NCBI GenBank assembly: GCA_025356815.1
Contig: JANXQL010000013.1
Location: forward strand, 1-49,149
Reading direction: 5' to 3'
DNA: 49,149 nucleotides
Source of the DNA: Pseudomonadota bacterium
GTDB lineage: Bacteria > Pseudomonadota > Gammaproteobacteria > Steroidobacterales > Steroidobacteraceae
Made by a program: the position numbers and the translations under genes. Position 1 is the first letter of the stretch. Each line of letters begins with the position of its first letter. The notes under the pieces are model-generated. The model searched no databases. It was not told the origin of the DNA and worked only from the letters and a program-made list of their open reading frames with translations. Shown piece by piece: positions 46,303-49,149 of the stretch.

Positions 46303-47669
46303 GTCACGGGCGCGATTACCTGGGCAATCCCGTCAGCCCCGGCAGCGCGGCGACGCTTGCTGCGATCGACGGCTTCATCGGCGGCTTCCTCGGCTACGAT
46401 CCGCGCATACTCGAAGTCCTCGCAGCCGCCGACGGCGCTCCCGGCCACTGCCTGGCGAACGCCTATGCCGGCTGGCTGTGGATGTTTGCCGAGTCGCCGG
46501 CGGGGCCGGTGAACGCGGTGCGCTACCTTGCGCGTGCGCGGGCGGCCGAGGCGGGAGCCGAGCCGCGCGAGAAGCTTGTCGTCGCGCTGCTGGCGCGCTG
46601 GATCGGCGCAGACGTCGATGGCGCCACTGCGCTTGCCGACCAGATCCTCGAGCAGTGGCCGCGCGATCTGGCCGCGTTGAAGCTGCACCAGTACCTGAAC
46701 TTCAACCGCGGCAACTGCCCCGAGATGCTGCGCGTGGCGCTCGCCGCCCTGCCGGCCGCTGGCGATGTCGCGCACTTGCACGGCATGCTCGCCTTCGCCT
46801 ACGAACAGTGCCACCTGCTGCCGCAGGCAGAGAGCGCTGCGCGGCAGGCGCTGGCGCTGTGCCCGACCGAGCCGTGGGCGCAGCATGCACTGGCCCACGT
46901 GATGATCACCCAGGGGCGCATCCTCGAGGGCATCGGCTTTCTGGAAGCCGCGAGTGGCGACTGGGACGGCCTGACCTCGTTCATGTACACCCACAACTGG
47001 TGGCACCTGGCGGTGTTCTACCTCTCGGAGGGGCGGTTCGTGGACGCGCTTGCGATCCATGACCGCCATGTCTGGGCGCGCGATCGCAACTACTCGCAGG
47101 ATCAGGTTGGCGCCGTGTCGCTGCTGGCGCGGCTCGAGCTCGCGGGCCAGCCGGTCGGCGATCGCTGGCAGCAGCTGGCGTCGTATCTCGCCACCCGCCA
47201 CGCCGACGTCGTCGAACCGTTTCTGACGCTGCAATACCTCTATGGGCTCGCGCGTGCAGATCGGCCGGAGGCCGACGCGCTGCTCGCCGCCGTAAAGCGA
47301 CGTGCCGACGAGGCGCCGGCCGCGGTACGCGGCGTCTGGGCGGACGTCGCCCTGCCCGCGGCCGTGGGGCTCGTCGCCCATGCTCGCGGCGAGCATGCGG
47401 CCTGTCGCGCGCAGCTGGGCCCGGCGCTGGGGCGGATGCTGGAGATCGGCGGCAGCCACGCCCAGCGCGACCTGTTCCAGCAGATCTACCTCGACAGCCT
47501 GGTCCGCAGCGGCGCCCGGGTGGCGGCCCAGCAGCTGCTGGAGGAACGCAGGCGGGCAGAGCCAGACGGCGTCGCGATCAATCGCACGCTTGCAGGCCTG
47601 TACGCCGAACTGCGCCTGCCGGCGCAGGCCGCCGAAGCGGCCGCGCGCGCGCAGCGACCGCAGGCTTGA
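46299..47669 (+). CDS. TPR protein of the TTC38 family
   Basis: A 456-residue protein starting at TTG 46299, which overlaps the stop of the hydrolase (TTGA), so coupled translation is likely. It has helical TPR-like repeats throughout and matches the human TTC38 family in length and in landmarks such as PREKLVVALL, LALCPTEPWAQHALAHV, the HNWWHLAVFYL segment and GGSHAQRDLFQQI near the C-terminus. No catalytic activity is established for the family. No signal peptide is visible, so it is probably cytoplasmic. It lies between two alpha/beta hydrolases. Confidence 0.85.
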   Translation: MSHGRDYLGNPVSPGSAATLAAIDGFIGGFLGYDPRILEVLAAADGAPGHCLANAYAGWLWMFAESPAGPVNAVRYLARARAAEAGAEPREKLVVALLARWIGADVDGATALADQILEQWPRDLAALKLHQYLNFNRGNCPEMLRVALAALPAAGDVAHLHGMLAFAYEQCHLLPQAESAARQALALCPTEPWAQHALAHVMITQGRILEGIGFLEAASGDWDGLTSFMYTHNWWHLAVFYLSEGRFVDALAIHDRHVWARDRNYSQDQVGAVSLLARLELAGQPVGDRWQQLASYLATRHADVVEPFLTLQYLYGLARADRPEADALLAAVKRRADEAPAAVRGVWADVALPAAVGLVAHARGEHAACRAQLGPALGRMLEIGGSHAQRDLFQQIYLDSLVRSGARVAAQQLLEERRRAEPDGVAINRTLAGLYAELRLPAQAAEAAARAQRPQA

Positions 47670-47682
47670 GGCGTCGGCCGCC

Positions 47683-48492
47683 ATGCCCACTTTGCAGCGC
47701 GTCGGCCTCGAACTCTATTACGAGCGCGAAGGGTCCGGCCCGCCGCTGCTGCTGATACCGGGGCTTGCCAGCGACTGCCAGAGCTGGGCGCCGGTGCGCG
47801 CGACCCTCGCGCGGACGTTCAGCCTCGTGCTCATGGACATCCGCGGCGTCGGGCGCAGCGTGCCGCATGACGCTCCGCTGTCGGTCGACCTGCTCGCTGA
47901 CGACGCCGTGGCGCTCTTGGACGAGCTCGGCATCGGTCGCACGCACCTGCTCGGCCACTCGCTGGGCGGGCTCGTGGCGCATCGGCTCGCGGCACGGGCG
48001 CCTGCGCGCGTCGACCGGCTCGTGCTTGCGGCCAGCGGCGCGATCGATGCCCGCGGCGCGGGCCTGCTTGGCGACCTCGCCACCGCCCGCGAGGCGGGGC
48101 TCGCGCCGCAGCTGTGGTTCCGGTTGCTGTTCCAGTGGCTGTTCCGGCCCGGCTTCTTCGCCGAGCCGCGCCGCGTGGCCGATGCCGCGCGGCTGGCGGC
48201 GGCCTATCCCTACCCCCAGCCCGAAGGCGCGTTCCGTGCCCAGCTCGATGCCGCGGTGGACGGCGCGCCACAGGGCGGCGCGAACATCGCGGCCCCGACG
48301 CTGGTGCTGTGCGGGGCGCTGGATCTGCTGGTCTCGAAGGCGTCGAGCCGGGCGAGCTTCGCCGACATCCCCGACCTCGAGTGGCAGGAGCTTGGCGACG
48401 CCGCGCACTCGCTGCACTGGGATCAACCGGCGGCGTTCGCCGCCGCCGTGAGTGCGTTCCTCACTGCGAGCAGAGCAGCATCCCGCCGATGA
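47683..48492 (+). CDS. Alpha/beta hydrolase
   Basis: A 269-residue soluble alpha/beta hydrolase from ATG 47683, 13 bases after the TPR gene. Motifs are IPGLASDCQSW (oxyanion region), nucleophile Ser93 in GHSLGG, acid Asp in CGALDLLV, and His in DAAHSLHWDQP. It lacks the membrane anchor of the hydrolase at 45334-46302. The substrate is unknown. Its last 32 bases overlap the end of the convergent EamA gene. Confidence 0.87.
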   Translation: MPTLQRVGLELYYEREGSGPPLLLIPGLASDCQSWAPVRATLARTFSLVLMDIRGVGRSVPHDAPLSVDLLADDAVALLDELGIGRTHLLGHSLGGLVAHRLAARAPARVDRLVLAASGAIDARGAGLLGDLATAREAGLAPQLWFRLLFQWLFRPGFFAEPRRVADAARLAAAYPYPQPEGAFRAQLDAAVDGAPQGGANIAAPTLVLCGALDLLVSKASSRASFADIPDLEWQELGDAAHSLHWDQPAAFAAAVSAFLTASRAASRR

Positions 48493-49149
48493 CGGCGCTG
48501 ATCGAGATCCACTGCAGGCGGCTGATCCGTTCCTTGAGCACCAGCGCTGCGAATATCAGCGTGACCACCGGGTAGGCGCCGGTCAGGGGCGTCACGAACG
48601 AGATCGGCCCGTAGCGGCTGGCGATCAGCACGCCCATGTCGCCGCTGGCCATCATCCCCATCGGCACGAACGAGTGCACCCATTCGCGCAGCGTGTGGCG
48701 GCCGCCGCGGCCCTTCAGCAGGCCATAGCTGCCGAGCGTCAGCGCACCGCCGATGATGGTGCACAGGGCCGCATTGACCTCGCTCGCCTCGGGCAGTCCG
48801 TAGGCGAATTTCAGCAGCGTGTTCGACGATGCCCACATCACGAGCGCGAAGAACGACAGCGGGATCCAGCGGCGACTGGTGATCTTCTGGCTGACATCGG
48901 CTGGCGAGTAGGACAGACCGAGGCAGCCGCCGATCACCAGCGCCACCGCGCCGTACTGGATGGCACTGAGCGTCTCGCCGAGGAACCAGTGCGCGAATAG
49001 CACCGTCAGCGCCGGGTAGGCGGCGGAGAGCGTGCCGACGATCGTGATCGGCCCGGACACGATCGACTCGAAATACAGGATCCAGCCGGTGCCGTCGAAC
49101 ATGTAGGCGAGTACGCACAGCGCGAGGAACTCGTGGCCGCCCGCCGCGG
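48461..49149 (-). CDS. EamA/DMT-family transporter, C-terminal part (gene continues past the window)
   Basis: The minus-strand frame is open to the window edge, so this is a 5'-truncated view of a larger gene; the ATG at 49102 is internal because in-frame coding (GHEFLALCVLAY) continues upstream of it. About 229 residues are visible, with several hydrophobic helices and paired EamA-type motifs (VIGGCLGLSYS, LVLKERISRLQWISISAVIGG). DMT transporters move small metabolites across the inner membrane; the substrate is unknown. Its 3' end overlaps the convergent hydrolase gene by 32 bases. Confidence 0.85.
   Translation of the reverse strand, partial: AAGGHEFLALCVLAYMFDGTGWILYFESIVSGPITIVGTLSAAYPALTVLFAHWFLGETLSAIQYGAVALVIGGCLGLSYSPADVSQKITSRRWIPLSFFALVMWASSNTLLKFAYGLPEASEVNAALCTIIGGALTLGSYGLLKGRGGRHTLREWVHSFVPMGMMASGDMGVLIASRYGPISFVTPLTGAYPVVTLIFAALVLKERISRLQWISISAVIGGMLLCSQ

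Overview
The window is a GC-rich (visibly well over 60% GC), densely coded proteobacterial chromosome segment. Two large TonB-dependent receptors imply an outer membrane. With split gcvPA/gcvPB, RlmI, YdcF-type and MocR-type genes, a gammaproteobacterium (Steroidobacterales/Nevskiales-like) is my best guess, but this is an inference and not a database result. No rRNA, tRNA, CRISPR array, insertion sequence or phage gene was seen.

Region 1 (1-12298) is a quaternary-amine locus. It carries the end of a pterin-dependent corrinoid methyltransferase, an ASKHA/ferredoxin corrinoid-activating protein, a fatty-acid-hydroxylase-family membrane protein, a PhyH-type dioxygenase and an MttB-family methyltransferase. 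These are followed by a choline/betaine ABC transporter (ATPase and permease) and, divergently, by the choline-to-betaine oxidation genes. There the repressor BetI and betaine aldehyde dehydrogenase BetB are a single in-frame polypeptide, followed by choline dehydrogenase BetA. An NCS1 permease and a TonB-dependent receptor follow on the minus strand. A TetR-like palindrome in the bet/transporter intergenic region recurs in near-identical form upstream of the receptor.

Region 2 (16936-22070) is a glycine cleavage operon, gcvT-gcvH-gcvPA-gcvPB-dgkA, behind a tandem glycine riboswitch and an intrinsic terminator. Together regions 1 and 2 can be read as choline -> glycine betaine -> corrinoid-dependent demethylation -> (steps not seen here) glycine -> CO2, NH3 and methylene-THF.

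Region 3 (22159-38335) is mostly housekeeping: a PfkB kinase, a large double-HtrA protein resembling fungal Nma111, DUF72, a Sua5-type tRNA enzyme, a PLP basic-amino-acid decarboxylase, a Tat-exported M15-like protein, a lipoprotein cytochrome c, DUF486, HIT, DUF255, RlmI, YdcF-like, Lgt and ThyA. It ends with a SET-domain methyltransferase bearing a histone-H1-like tail, directly followed by a prolyl-hydroxylase-like 2OG oxygenase.

Region 4 (38332-42793) is a MocR/GabR-like regulator divergent from an omega-aminotransferase and a methylmalonate-semialdehyde dehydrogenase, probably for beta-alanine/GABA-type substrates. Region 5 (43011-49149) holds a second TonB-dependent receptor, two alpha/beta hydrolases flanking a TTC38-like TPR protein, and the C-terminal part of an EamA transporter.

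The strongest candidates for something undescribed are the BetI-BetB fusion with its non-AUG start and shared operator, the SET/H1-tail protein with its neighbouring hydroxylase, and the bacterial Nma111-like protease.
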